From Lysinibacillus sp. FSL W8-0992 (GTDB taxonomy: Bacteria > Bacillota > Bacilli > Bacillales_A > Planococcaceae), in contig NZ_JBBOZQ010000001.1 of assembly GCF_038008685.1 (NCBI RefSeq), positions 2,604,001 to 2,668,000 of the forward strand: a stretch of DNA of 64,000 bases, written 5' to 3'. The notes below the pieces were generated by a model. That model made no database searches, was not told where the DNA came from, and worked only from the letters and a program-made list of their open reading frames with translations. How positions within the stretch are numbered: the first letter of the stretch is position 1; each line of letters opens with the position of its first letter. Below are positions 7,589-15,870 of this stretch, piece after piece. The position numbers and the translations under genes were made by a program.

Positions 7589-9367
7589 CGTGGGGCACAA
7601 ATGATTATGCTGGCAGATTGGCATCCTGATATCGTAGAATTTATTATTTCAAAAATGCAAAATCCGCGTATTCTACGATACCTAATGGAAAATACAGCAG
7701 ATGAGACGATAATTCGTCTAGCAAAAGAAAAATTAAACTTTAAGCCACTTTCAATGCAAGAAGAAGCAATGTATCAAGGCATTGTTAATTATAAAGGTAT
7801 CGAGGGATTAGGCGGATTCGACAATGGGATTATCCGTGAAGCAGAAAATAAATTACGTGACGGTGGTACGTACACAGTTCATAACTCTGAGTTTTTAACA
7901 GGTGCTAATATCTCTGTAACGTTAACAAAAGAATTTATGGAAGCTGTTGAAGCAGATGCTGACTTTGAGCTTCGTTTCCCAGCAGTTGAAGAATATTCAA
8001 AAGAAGAAATGGCTATATACAATAGTGAATGGCATAAAGTTGGAGACGTACGTGAATGGGAGAAGATGGGCTACAAAGTTCGAACATATCGTACGATTAA
8101 AGCAAAAGAGCTTTGGAATCTAATCAACGTATGTGCAACATACTCTGCAGAGCCAGGTATTTTCTTTATCGACAATGCCAACGATATGACAAACGCTAAA
8201 GCTTATGGTCAAAGCGTTGTTGCGACAAACCCATGTGGGGAACAACCACTTGCACCATATTCAGTTTGTAACTTAGCAGCTGTCAACTTAGCACAGTTTG
8301 CAAATAAAGAAAACCAAACAGTTGATTATGAAGCATTACGTGAAACGGTCCGTGTTGGTGTTCGTATGCAGGATAATGTAATCGATGCAACACCTTACTT
8401 CCTAGAAGAAAACCGTGTACAAGCTCTTGGTGAGCGCCGTGTTGGTTTAGGGGTAATGGGCTTAGCGGATTTACTTATTTATTGTGAAAAAGAATATGGC
8501 TCAGAAGCGGGCAATGAACTTGTAGATGAAATCTTTAAAACAATTGCAGAAACAGCCTATGAGGCTTCTACAGAGCTAGCAAAAGAACGTGGCAGCTTCC
8601 CGTTCTTAGTAGGAGCGACAGAGGAAGAAACAGCACGTTTACGCAAAGCATTTACGGAAACAGGCTTCATGCAAAAAATGCCTGCACACATTAAAGAACA
8701 AATTTTAGAAACAGGTATCCGTAATTCGCATCTACTAACTGTTGCGCCAACAGGTTCTACAGGAACAATGGTAGGCGTAGCAACGGGTCTAGAACCGTAC
8801 TTCTCATTTACTTATTACCGTTCTGGCCGTTTAGGTAAATTTATTGAAGTAAAAGCGGAAATCGTTCAGGAATACTTAGACCGTCATCCAGAAGCTACAG
8901 AAGATAAACTGCCTGAATGGTTTGTGACTGCAATGGAATTAAAACCAGAAGCGCATGCAGATGTGCAATGTATCATTCAAAAATGGATTGACTCGTCGAT
9001 CTCGAAAACGGTGAATGCACCAAAAGGCTATACAGTTGAACAAGTAGAAAAAGTATACGAGCGCCTATATAAAGGTGGCGCTAAAGGTGGTACGGTCTAT
9101 GTTGATGGTAGCCGTGATTCACAAGTTCTTACACTAAAAGCAGAAGAAAATGATATGGATCAGTTATCATTTGAAGAAGAATTAGTAGAAGAGCACACAA
9201 AACGTCCAGTCGTATTAGTTGATACGATTCAAGCGCTTGAATCTACAACTGTTATTGGCTCGGATGTAGGGAACACATGCCCAGTATGTCGTAAAGGAAC
9301 AGTCGAAGAAATGGGTGGCTGTAACACATGTACAAACTGTGGTGCACAATTAAAATGTGGTTTGTAA
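7589..9367 (+). CDS. nrdJ: Adenosylcobalamin-dependent ribonucleotide reductase, exon 2
   Basis: Second exon, 592 codons, beginning RGAQMIMLADWHPDI. The active-site motif NPCGEQPLAPYSVCNLA carries the thiyl cysteine and glutamate (Cys480 and Glu482 of the spliced protein). The C-terminus has a CPVC...CNTCTNCG cluster with final CGL, as expected for the zinc-ribbon/redox-shuttle tail of class II enzymes. An unspliced reading from an ATG at 7532 would place 19 intron-coded residues in front, has no ribosome-binding site and is not the natural start. A strong terminator follows at 9392-9437. The gene is monocistronic apart from the intron gene. Confidence 0.93.
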   Translation, partial: RGAQMIMLADWHPDIVEFIISKMQNPRILRYLMENTADETIIRLAKEKLNFKPLSMQEEAMYQGIVNYKGIEGLGGFDNGIIREAENKLRDGGTYTVHNSEFLTGANISVTLTKEFMEAVEADADFELRFPAVEEYSKEEMAIYNSEWHKVGDVREWEKMGYKVRTYRTIKAKELWNLINVCATYSAEPGIFFIDNANDMTNAKAYGQSVVATNPCGEQPLAPYSVCNLAAVNLAQFANKENQTVDYEALRETVRVGVRMQDNVIDATPYFLEENRVQALGERRVGLGVMGLADLLIYCEKEYGSEAGNELVDEIFKTIAETAYEASTELAKERGSFPFLVGATEEETARLRKAFTETGFMQKMPAHIKEQILETGIRNSHLLTVAPTGSTGTMVGVATGLEPYFSFTYYRSGRLGKFIEVKAEIVQEYLDRHPEATEDKLPEWFVTAMELKPEAHADVQCIIQKWIDSSISKTVNAPKGYTVEQVEKVYERLYKGGAKGGTVYVDGSRDSQVLTLKAEENDMDQLSFEEELVEEHTKRPVVLVDTIQALESTTVIGSDVGNTCPVCRKGTVEEMGGCNTCTNCGAQLKCGL

Positions 9368-9391
9368 ATTAAATTGATATAAAGTTGATAT

Positions 9392-9437
9392 AAATCATCT
9401 CACCTCTAAAGATTATTAGAGGTAAGATGATTTTTTT
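9392..9437 (+). terminator. Intrinsic terminator after nrdJ
   Basis: AAATCATCT and ACCTCTAA pair with TATTAGAGGT and AGATGATTT around a short loop, followed by a T tract. The stem is about 18 bp with small mismatches. Confidence 0.92.
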
Positions 9438-9531
9438 GTTGGCTATTTATGTTACTATTAATGTTAATATTATGAATAATTTACCTTAAACTAGCAAACT
9501 AGGTTTCTTCAAAATAATGGGGGAGAAAGTA

Positions 9532-9918
9532 ATGAAGCGTTCGTCGTGTAATGTAACTAAGGTGGTAGGTATTGTATTAGCTATTTTTTCGATTTTTTAT
9601 GTTCGAAAGTGTTTGGCTGGGAAAGCTCTCTTTATTTCTAGTGGTATAAAAGTAGATTACCCTTTGATTAATTTGGAAAATAGTGAAGTCATTGCTTATG
9701 TTACCTATAAAGGAAAGACATATATGCGTATACAATATAATGTTTTAACCGAAGAAACAAAAGTAAATGGGAGTATCGAAACATTAAAATGAATTCGTTT
9801 GTTAAAAAATAAGATTACATTAAATGATGCTGAGTTTATAGAAATGGTTCAAAGTTCAGCACGATTTTTTATTGAAAATGAAATCACTAATCCTGAAGAT
9901 TATTACGGTCAAAATTAA
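9532..9918 (+). pseudogene. Small membrane-anchored protein of unknown family, interrupted by an in-frame TGA
   Basis: The ATG at 9532 follows GGGGGAG by a good spacing and reads 86 residues (MKRSSCNVTKVVG...) to TGA at 9790-9792. One membrane helix lies near residues 8-24 (VVGIVLAIFSIFYV), then an extracytoplasmic-looking domain. The same frame continues after the TGA for 41 codons (IRLLKNKITLNDAEFI...) to TAA at 9916-9918, and that stretch also looks like protein. This suggests an ancestral 128-aa gene cut by a nonsense mutation. The 86-aa form may still be made. An alternative ATG at 9517 is poorly placed relative to the ribosome-binding site. Family not recognised. Confidence 0.55.
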
Positions 9919-9983
9919 GGGATTTATTAAACAAACGGGGAGTTTTAGTTCAATATGCGACTATTTTTCACCAATGTCAATCA

Positions 9984-10020
9984 AAAAACTGCATCCATTT
10001 GGATGCAGTTTTATTTTTTT
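9984..10020. terminator. Bidirectional terminator
   Basis: AAAAACTGCATCC - ATTT - GGATGCAGTTTT followed by a T tract on the plus strand and preceded by an A-rich run, so it can serve both strands. It ends the 9532 gene region and overlaps the 3' end of the 35-aa minus-strand ORF. Confidence 0.85.
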
Positions 10021-10118
10021 CTGATCAGCGTATCCCCAAGAGGGATTCCTATAACAACAACCAAAACCGTTAGAATTAACAGGCCTCTAAAAATATAATA
10101 CGCAACTTGGTCGAACAT
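10011..10118 (-). CDS. 35-aa single-helix membrane peptide
   Basis: The ORF starts MFDQVAYYIFRGLL and ends GDTLIRKK. Residues about 10-30 form one hydrophobic helix, flanked by acidic and basic ends. The start is preceded on the minus strand by AAAGGAGGAG, a near-ideal ribosome-binding site at about 7-nt spacing, and the bidirectional terminator follows directly. These signals make expression likely despite the size. The length and single-helix form resemble small membrane regulators, but I recognise no family and infer no function. Confidence 0.6.
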   Translation of the reverse strand: MFDQVAYYIFRGLLILTVLVVVIGIPLGDTLIRKK

Positions 10119-10424
10119 CTTAACTCTCCTCCTTTACTTAATAATTCCTACCTATATTTTTAAATTACCCAATTGTTGAAGAGCCAAACTAATGATAAAG
10201 CATAAAATCATCGGTGCTTTATTAGTTTAGTTTACTTCATTACAACATATGTATGCAGTCGTTACTTTTTATTTTATGATCTTCAACAATGGGCAAAGCA
10301 TCGCGGTTCTTCTTGAACGAACGGGCAGAAAAATGGAAGATAAAATGTTATAGTATCAACTATTAGTATCAGGTGTTAATATTATAATTAGGAATTTAAT
10401 TATATTGTTATGGGAGGAATAATA
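10119..10424. other. Divergent intergenic region before fabZ
   Basis: Must hold the promoter of the 35-aa minus-strand ORF and that of fabZ. A FapR-like motif is listed separately at 10362-10380. No other gene or RNA recognised. Confidence 0.5.
10362..10380 (+). promoter_or_regulatory. Possible FapR operator upstream of fabZ
   Basis: ATTAGTATCAGGTGTTAAT is an imperfect palindrome resembling the FapR site (TTAGTA-centre-TACTAA). It lies 45 nt before a fatty acid synthesis gene, the expected target class. Several bases of the right half-site differ, so this is tentative. Confidence 0.35.
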
Positions 10425-10850
10425 ATGTTAGATACTCAAAAAATTAAAGAAATAATTAAACATCGGTATCCATTTCTTTTAGTGGATAAGATTTTGGAAT
10501 TGGAAGAGGGGAAACGTGCAGTTGGTATTAAAAACGTGACTGTAAATGAGGAATATTTTAACGGCCACTTCCCTAATTACCCAGTTATGCCGGGAGTTTT
10601 AATTGTAGAGGCATTAGCTCAGGTGAGCGCTGTTGTGATGCTAACGAAAGAAGGAAATCAAGGACGATTAGGGCTATTAGCAGGAATAGATAATTGTCGT
10701 TTTAAACGGCAAGTAAAGCCTGGAGACCAACTCCGTCTTGAGGTTGAAATCACTCGATTAAAAGGTCCTATCGGAAAAGGAAAAGGTATCGCTACAGTGG
10801 ACGGAGAGTTAGCTTGTGAAGTAGAAATACTCTTTGCTTTTGGTGATTGA
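10425..10850 (+). CDS. fabZ: 3-hydroxyacyl-ACP dehydratase FabZ
   Basis: Dehydrates 3-hydroxyacyl-ACP to trans-2-enoyl-ACP in fatty acid elongation. At 141 aa it is a complete hot-dog fold enzyme. The catalytic histidine is in [14 protein letters not shown] (His48) and the catalytic glutamate in IVEALAQ (Glu62). Translation should begin at ATG 10425 ([11 protein letters not shown]), which follows GGGAGGAA; an in-frame ATG at 10410 precedes that ribosome-binding site. The gene is alone rather than in a fab cluster and may be one of two copies in the genome; I cannot test this here. A FapR-like motif lies upstream and a terminator downstream. Confidence 0.93.
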   Translation: MLDTQKIKEIIKHRYPFLLVDKILELEEGKRAVGIKNVTVNEEYFNGHFPNYPVMPGVLIVEALAQVSAVVMLTKEGNQGRLGLLAGIDNCRFKRQVKPGDQLRLEVEITRLKGPIGKGKGIATVDGELACEVEILFAFGD

Positions 10851-10914
10851 AAGTAAATAGTAAAATGTCGTTCAGAATCTACGTAAACTTTTACAAAAGA
10901 ATAATGATAAACAT

Positions 10915-10963
10915 TTAACCTGTATCTATGATTACTTGGTAATCTCAGATATAGGTTTTTTAT
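10915..10963 (+). terminator. Intrinsic terminator after fabZ
   Basis: AACCTGTATCT pairs with AGATATAGGTT, with an inner ATTAC/GTAAT pairing, followed by TTTTTTAT. Confidence 0.8.
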
Positions 10964-11033
10964 GTCAGTTATACTTATAGTGATGTTTGCTATGAAGAAG
11001 AAAATCCTTGTTAACATAAATATTTTTGGAAAT

Positions 11034-11060
11034 TGAACCTATTTCATTTTGCGAATCGTC
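11034..11060 (+). promoter_or_regulatory. ECF-type promoter in front of the sigma factor gene
   Basis: TGAACC (11034-11039), 17 nt, then CGTC (11057-11060). This matches the TGAAAC-16/17-CGTC pattern used by Bacillus ECF sigma factors and lies 43 nt before the sigma gene, implying autoregulation. Confidence 0.7.
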
Positions 11061-11102
11061 TAATAGCAGAATTTGAAGTCGGTTGAAAGGGAGGGTAGAA
11101 GA

Positions 11103-11630
11103 TTGGATAGAGAAGAAAAAGATTTCTTATTAGATAAAATAATGATTGACTATGGGAATGAGTTGGTACGATTGGCATTTTCTTATGTGAAAGATTCGGA
11201 GACTGCTAAGGATTTGGTACAAAATACGTTTATTAAATGCTATAAAAACCTTGAATTGTTTCGATTTGAAGCACAAATAAAAACATGGCTCTATCGGATA
11301 ACAATTAACGAATGTAAAGATTATTTAAAAAGTTGGCATTACAAAATGGTGCAAGTAAAAAGTTTAATACATGAAACAGCAAAGTCAATTTACCCATCAA
11401 CAGAAAAAATAGTTATCGATAAATACAAAAATGAGGAAATAAAAGATACGATTTTTTCTCTTCCGAAAGTGTATCGAGAAGTCGTGTATTTATACTATTA
11501 TGATTCATTAAAGGCGGATGAAATTGCTGATATTTTAGACATTCCAGTGAATACTGTGAAAACGAGATTAAGAAGAGCAAAACAAAGATTAGAGTTGATT
11601 ATAAAGGAGGCCGAACTGAATGGAAGATAA
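11103..11630 (+). CDS. ECF-family RNA polymerase sigma factor
   Basis: A 175-aa sigma-70 group 4 protein. Region 2 is at about 10-75 (YVKDSETAKDLVQNTFIKCYKNLELF, then IKTWLYRITINECKDYL). Region 4 is at about 115-170 (LPKVYREVVYLYYYDSLKADEIADILDIPVNTVKTRLRRAKQRL). The start is probably TTG at 11103, preceded by AGGGAGG; an upstream TTG at 11073 lacks a site. It overlaps the next gene by 11 nt, which is typical of sigma/anti-sigma pairs. A matching ECF promoter lies upstream. It resembles the SigX/SigV/SigM-type envelope-stress factors, but I cannot name an orthologue. Confidence 0.9.
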   Translation: MDREEKDFLLDKIMIDYGNELVRLAFSYVKDSETAKDLVQNTFIKCYKNLELFRFEAQIKTWLYRITINECKDYLKSWHYKMVQVKSLIHETAKSIYPSTEKIVIDKYKNEEIKDTIFSLPKVYREVVYLYYYDSLKADEIADILDIPVNTVKTRLRRAKQRLELIIKEAELNGR

Positions 11631-12627
11631 ACGATTAAGTGAAAAAATTCATAAGTCGTCTGAACAAGAGTTAAGATTTACGCAAGAAGATCGTCATGAA
11701 GTATTTGAACAAATTCGTAAATTAGAGAAGAACAATAATAAACAAAAGAATTCTCTTATGTTTTCCTCAAAAAAATTCGTGCCTCTTACAGTTTCTATGT
11801 TAGCGGTGTGCTTATGTCTATTTTTGTTTATTCCATTGAATTTTTCTGGAAACGTTAATAAAGAACTGAACAGAAGTGATGCGAGTGGAACAGTTGTTCA
11901 GGAAGATGAACTTTTAACTACGCTCATTACTGTGAAAGCGGAAGAAGAGGATAATAGGATACCTTTTAACCTTTTACTTACATATAGTAAAAATAAAAAG
12001 ATGATGAAAGTTGTATCTATCCCAAGTGAAACTTATGCACCTATAGATAATAGTGATGGAACGACCATGTACGATAAATTGTTATTTGCTTATGCCTTCG
12101 GTTCAGGAGGAGCTGAAAATGTAAGGACAGCAGTTTCAAAACTATTTGATTTACCAATTGATTATTATGCCGTTATAGATTTAAAAACCTTTTCCACAAT
12201 GGTTGATGCTGTGAATGGTATTGATTATGATTTGCAAGAAGATACACAAGTACGAGCTATCACGAGCGTGGGATTTGATTTCAAAAAAGGGACGAATCGT
12301 TTAAATGGGGAAGAGGTTGTGGCTTTAATGATGGCTGCTACAGACGGACGAAATTTAAATGAAGAAAACCTATTACACCTCATTCTTGCTGTTATTAATA
12401 AAACGGAAAGCAAAATGCCCCAAACACAATTAAAAGAACTTATGTCTCAAATTGAAACCAATCTACCACTCGATCAAATGTTAGAGAATAAAATAGACAT
12501 GAATTCGATAAAATCGTTATCTTTAAGTGATGGAATTAGAGATGATATGAAAGATGGGAAATACTTCATTATGTTTGAGAAAGATTATTTAAAATCTGTT
12601 TCAGAAGAGTTAACTACATTTAATTAA
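11620..12627 (+). CDS. Membrane protein with degenerate LytR-CpsA-Psr (LCP) domain, putative anti-sigma factor
   Basis: A 335-aa protein with a charged cytoplasmic N-terminus (1-52), one membrane helix (53-72) and an extracytoplasmic LCP-like domain (about 95-255). The order MMKVVSIPSETY, DKLLFAYAFGSGGAENV, IDYYAVIDLKTFSTMVDAVNGI and GTNRLNGEEVVALMMAATDGRN follows LCP wall-polymer ligases. However, the usual SIPRD is SIPSE and the late arginine-rich motif is lost, so ligase activity is doubtful. Coupling to the ECF sigma gene (11-nt overlap, AAAGGAGG site) suggests the cytoplasmic part holds the sigma factor while the outer domain senses. That role is inference. A terminator follows at 12631-12672. 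Confidence 0.75.
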   Translation: MEDKRLSEKIHKSSEQELRFTQEDRHEVFEQIRKLEKNNNKQKNSLMFSSKKFVPLTVSMLAVCLCLFLFIPLNFSGNVNKELNRSDASGTVVQEDELLTTLITVKAEEEDNRIPFNLLLTYSKNKKMMKVVSIPSETYAPIDNSDGTTMYDKLLFAYAFGSGGAENVRTAVSKLFDLPIDYYAVIDLKTFSTMVDAVNGIDYDLQEDTQVRAITSVGFDFKKGTNRLNGEEVVALMMAATDGRNLNEENLLHLILAVINKTESKMPQTQLKELMSQIETNLPLDQMLENKIDMNSIKSLSLSDGIRDDMKDGKYFIMFEKDYLKSVSEELTTFN

Positions 12628-12630
12628 TTA

Positions 12631-12672
12631 AAAATGCCTATCTGGCAAATTAGACGGATAGGTATTTTTTTT
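12631..12672 (+). terminator. Intrinsic terminator of the sigma/LCP operon
   Basis: AAATGCCTATC pairs with GATAGGTATTT around a 14-nt loop, followed by a T tract, directly after the stop codon. Confidence 0.88.
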
Positions 12673-12790
12673 ATGAACACCGCTTATCCATTAAAAGGGA
12701 CTACATATCGAAAAGAGAGAGATTAAATTAGTGCATGAAGTAGGGATTTTACGATTTTGCTAGAATCATTAATAGAAAGGGGGAGAGAGT

Positions 12791-13700
12791 ATGTTACGTT
12801 TACCAATCATTGTAGCACCAATGTTTTTAGTATCTAATCCAGCCATGGTCATTGAGGCTAGTCGAGCGGGCGCTATTGGCTCGTTTCCATTATTAAATGC
12901 AAGACCTGCGACAACGTGTGCCGAGTGGCTTCAAGAGATTAAAGAAGCATTACCAACAGAGCCGTGGGCTGTCAATTTCATTTGTCATCCTGTAGCAAAT
13001 GCACGTTTTGAGGAAGATTTACAGTTAATTGAGGAATATGAGCCGCCTATCGTTATTACATCACTAGGCAACCCGAAGCGGGTCATCGACATTGTCCATA
13101 GCTATGGCGGTAAAGTGTATGCGGATGTAGCAAACGTTAAGCATGCGGAAAAATCAGCCGCAACGGGTGTAGACGGATTGATTCTTGTTTGTGCAGGTGC
13201 AGGTGGACATGGTGGCCAACTAAATCCATTTGGCTTTGTATCGGCCGTTAAAAAATTCTTTAATGGAACGATTATTTTATCGGGCTCCCTTTCAAGTGGG
13301 GCAGACGTCTTAGCAGCGCAAATTATTGGTGCAGACTATGCCTTATTTAGGGACGCGTTTTATCGCTTGTCATGAAGGAAATGCTCCAGAGGATTATAAA
13401 AAGATGGTCATCGACAGTAAAACAGATGATGTTTTATATACAGATGCGTTCAGTGGGGTTCATGTGAATGTGCTAATTCCATCTTTAATAAAAGAAGGTA
13501 TTGACCCGACGACCTTAAAGCCAAGAGAGGACATTGATTTAACACATCTTGTTAATGTGAAAGCTTGGCGTGATATTTGGTCGGCAGGGCATGGTGTCAC
13601 AAATATTGAAAAACGCGAGTCGGTCCTTGAAATTATCAAGACATTACATGAGGAATATGAAAGTGCAAAGCAGCAACTGAATGCTGTACAGTCTATATAG
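12791..13700 (+). pseudogene. Nitronate monooxygenase family gene with a +1 frameshift
   Basis: FMN-dependent TIM-barrel protein of the nitronate monooxygenase (2-nitropropane dioxygenase) family. Residues 1-184 read normally (MLRLPIIVAPMFLVSNPAMV, then VCAGAGGHGGQLNPF and GSLSSGADVLAAQIIGADYA). Near 13343-13344 an extra T shifts the frame: the first frame ends at 13375, while the expected YLGTRFIACHEGNA continues in the next frame to 13700. Together they would make about 302 aa, the usual length. The ATG at 12791 follows AGGGGGAGAG. It could be a genuine inactivating mutation or a sequencing error. An intact paralogue lies at 17846-18847. Confidence 0.85.
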
Positions 13701-13723
13701 GGCAAGTGTATTTTGAAAGAAAG

Positions 13724-13765
13724 TAAAACGCACAATGTGGTGATTAACCGCATTGTGCGTTTTTA
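13724..13765. terminator. Bidirectional terminator between the NMO pseudogene and yqhQ
   Basis: AAAACGCACAATG pairs with CATTGTGCGTTTT, with a T tract on the plus strand and an A-rich 5' flank that serves the convergent yqhQ. Confidence 0.88.
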
Positions 13766-13778
13766 AATTGAATAATTT

Positions 13779-14714
13779 TTAGTCGTGATTTAATGTAGCA
13801 GCAATTTCTGGCTGCTGTTCGACTTGAAGTAACATATTAAATGATGCAATCGCTACTTCTACTTGTTCGTCCAGTGGCTCTCTAGTTGTTAATAATTGTA
13901 GCCATAGACCCGGATAGCCTAAGTAGCGTAACAGAGGAATATTACGGCATGCATTTGTTGCCTGTAATACTTCAAATGATACCCCTAGTACAACAGGAAT
14001 TAATAATATACGGTCTACAATTCGTAACCATAGTGGATCTGTTGGCACGAAGAAATACAAAAACATACCAACGAACACAGTGAATAACATAAAACTACTC
14101 CCACATCGATAATGTAAACGCGATTGCGCTTGTACATTTTCTACAGTAATATCCAGACCAGCTTCATAGCAATTGATTACTTTATGCTCGGCACCGTGAT
14201 ATTGGAAAACGCGTTTTATAATCGGTGTTAAAGAAATAAAATATAAATAGGTAAGCAGTAAAAGGAGCTTAATGCCACTTTCAAGAAGGACTTGACCTAC
14301 TTTACCATCTATCCATCTAGAGAAGAAATCTGCAATAAATACTGGGATTAAGGTAAAGGCGAATTTTCCAAATAAAAAGGAAAGGATTCCGACAACAGCT
14401 ACTCCTAAAATCATTTGTAGCTTCGAGCCGCCTTCTTCTATATTCTCTGCTTCCTCGCCTGGTGTAACGTCATAACGATCTCCTGAAAATTGCATATGAC
14501 GTGAACCTAAACCTGCTGATTCAATAAGGGCAATAACGCCACGAACGAATGGTATTTTTTTTAGCTTTTGCAGGATTGGTTTTTGTACCTTTTTAAAATG
14601 ATAATAATCAATGGAATCATCGTTACGGCGAATGGCAGTAATCGTATGTTCCTTTCCTCCGAACATCACACCTTCTAATTGTGCTTGTCCCCCGTAAACA
14701 GGTGAATTGCTCAA
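13779..14714 (-). CDS. yqhQ: DUF1385 membrane protein YqhQ
   Basis: Conserved membrane protein of the DUF1385 family, function unknown. An N-terminal soluble part (NSPVYGGQAQLEGVMFGGKEHT) leads to a family motif near KIPFVRGVIALIES. Several membrane helices and the YHGAEHKVINCYE and RCGSSFMLF signatures follow. I place the start at TTG 14714, which gives the family's usual MS-N-PVYGGQA beginning at 311 aa; an ATG at 14753 in the same frame has no ribosome-binding site. It is divergent from yqhR, as in B. subtilis, and terminates into a shared bidirectional stem. Confidence 0.88.
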   Translation of the reverse strand: MSNSPVYGGQAQLEGVMFGGKEHTITAIRRNDDSIDYYHFKKVQKPILQKLKKIPFVRGVIALIESAGLGSRHMQFSGDRYDVTPGEEAENIEEGGSKLQMILGVAVVGILSFLFGKFAFTLIPVFIADFFSRWIDGKVGQVLLESGIKLLLLLTYLYFISLTPIIKRVFQYHGAEHKVINCYEAGLDITVENVQAQSRLHYRCGSSFMLFTVFVGMFLYFFVPTDPLWLRIVDRILLIPVVLGVSFEVLQATNACRNIPLLRYLGYPGLWLQLLTTREPLDEQVEVAIASFNMLLQVEQQPEIAATLNHD

Positions 14715-14945
14715 GGCTAACACCACTCTCTTTATATATTTCAACTGTACCATTGTACTAAATTTAGCGAAAAACCTCTAGAGGTACGCATAGTAAATTT
14801 TCTATATGGTTACACTTATTGTGTAATTTTGTATTTTCAGAAAGATTGATTTGCTATTAAGCAGTGTCGTAAGACTTTGAGCCCTTGTGATAAGGATAAT
14901 GCTGTAATGCTTGCATGCATAATGGTCAAAATAGGAGGGATAAAT

Positions 14946-15371
14946 ATGAAGGTAGGATTAATTACTGCAGTCGTTTATGCGATTGTTTTAGCATTTTGTT
15001 TAAAAGGACTTCATTATTTTCATTTAATTTCTTGGAATCCAATTGGCTTTTATAAAAAGTGGGACTTGTTCGAGGATAGTTCCAAACTATTTCATTGGAG
15101 TTTTCTAACATTAGCGCTATTTATAGTAGGGTTCTTTTTATTTATGACTTTGCGATATACGCATATTATACCGGCAGTGTTGACTTCTTTTTTAATAGGA
15201 CTCATTGTAACGATTACATTAGAATGGTTCGTGTTGGATTTACCATTACAATCGACATCATTTAAAAAACTATCAATTCCTTTTATCGTTGTCGTTATTT
15301 GCCTACTCCGTTTTTTACTTGAAACAGCTAATTTTCATCAGAAAGAGCATACAGCACAAAAAGGAAATTAG
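14946..15371 (+). CDS. yqhR: Membrane protein, YqhR-like
   Basis: A 141-aa protein with four predicted membrane helices (about 3-22, 52-70, 78-98 and 110-128). The ATG at 14946 follows ATAGGAGG; an in-frame ATG at 14877 has no such site. The identification rests mainly on position: in B. subtilis yqhR sits between yqhQ and yqhS (aroQ), exactly as here, and it has similar size and topology. Function is unknown. It lies 62 nt before aroQ in the same direction, so cotranscription is possible. Confidence 0.7.
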   Translation: MKVGLITAVVYAIVLAFCLKGLHYFHLISWNPIGFYKKWDLFEDSSKLFHWSFLTLALFIVGFFLFMTLRYTHIIPAVLTSFLIGLIVTITLEWFVLDLPLQSTSFKKLSIPFIVVVICLLRFLLETANFHQKEHTAQKGN

Positions 15372-15433
15372 TTGCTGTATGCAATTGGTATGATAAAATA
15401 AAAAGCAAGTACATAGAAAGAGGCGAATACTGC

Positions 15434-15868
15434 GTGAAGTTATTATGTTTGAATGGACCTAACTTAAATCGACTAGGGAAACGGGAGCCCCATATATACG
15501 GCCATGAAACACTAGAAGATGTAAAGAATAATGTTCAAAATCTCGCGGCTTCTCTTGGTGCTACAGTCGAGTTTCGTCAATCTAATCATGAGGGTGTCCT
15601 TGTTGATTGGGTACACGAAGCAGAAGATGACAAGTATGATGGTATTATCTTTAATCCAGGTGCATATACCCATACAAGCGTAGCATTACATGATGCAATT
15701 GCAGGAGTTGCTGTTCCAGTTATTGAAGTACATATTTCCAATATTCACAAACGTGAGGCTTTTCGCCATCATTCCTATCTTGCACCAGCCTGCCTTGGCC
15801 AAATTAGTGGTCTTGGTACGAAAGGCTATGAACTAGCACTACGCACTTTTATTGAGAGGGAGAAATAA
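15434..15868 (+). CDS. aroQ: Type II 3-dehydroquinate dehydratase
   Basis: Third step of the shikimate pathway, converting 3-dehydroquinate to 3-dehydroshikimate. At 144 aa it is the typical small dodecameric type II enzyme. Motifs are [18 protein letters not shown] (active-site arginine and tyrosine), [29 protein letters not shown] and [19 protein letters not shown] (catalytic histidine and substrate arginine). Start is GTG at 15434, after AGAGGCG. The next gene begins 2 nt after its stop, so it is cotranscribed with the peptidase and probably efp. Confidence 0.95.
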   Translation: MKLLCLNGPNLNRLGKREPHIYGHETLEDVKNNVQNLAASLGATVEFRQSNHEGVLVDWVHEAEDDKYDGIIFNPGAYTHTSVALHDAIAGVAVPVIEVHISNIHKREAFRHHSYLAPACLGQISGLGTKGYELALRTFIEREK

Positions 15869-15870
15869 TT

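Noticed and set aside
12791-13700. Programmed +1 frameshift in the nitronate monooxygenase gene
   Set aside because: No slippery site, internal Shine-Dalgarno or stem-loop is evident, and this family is not known for recoding; a simple one-base insertion is more likely.
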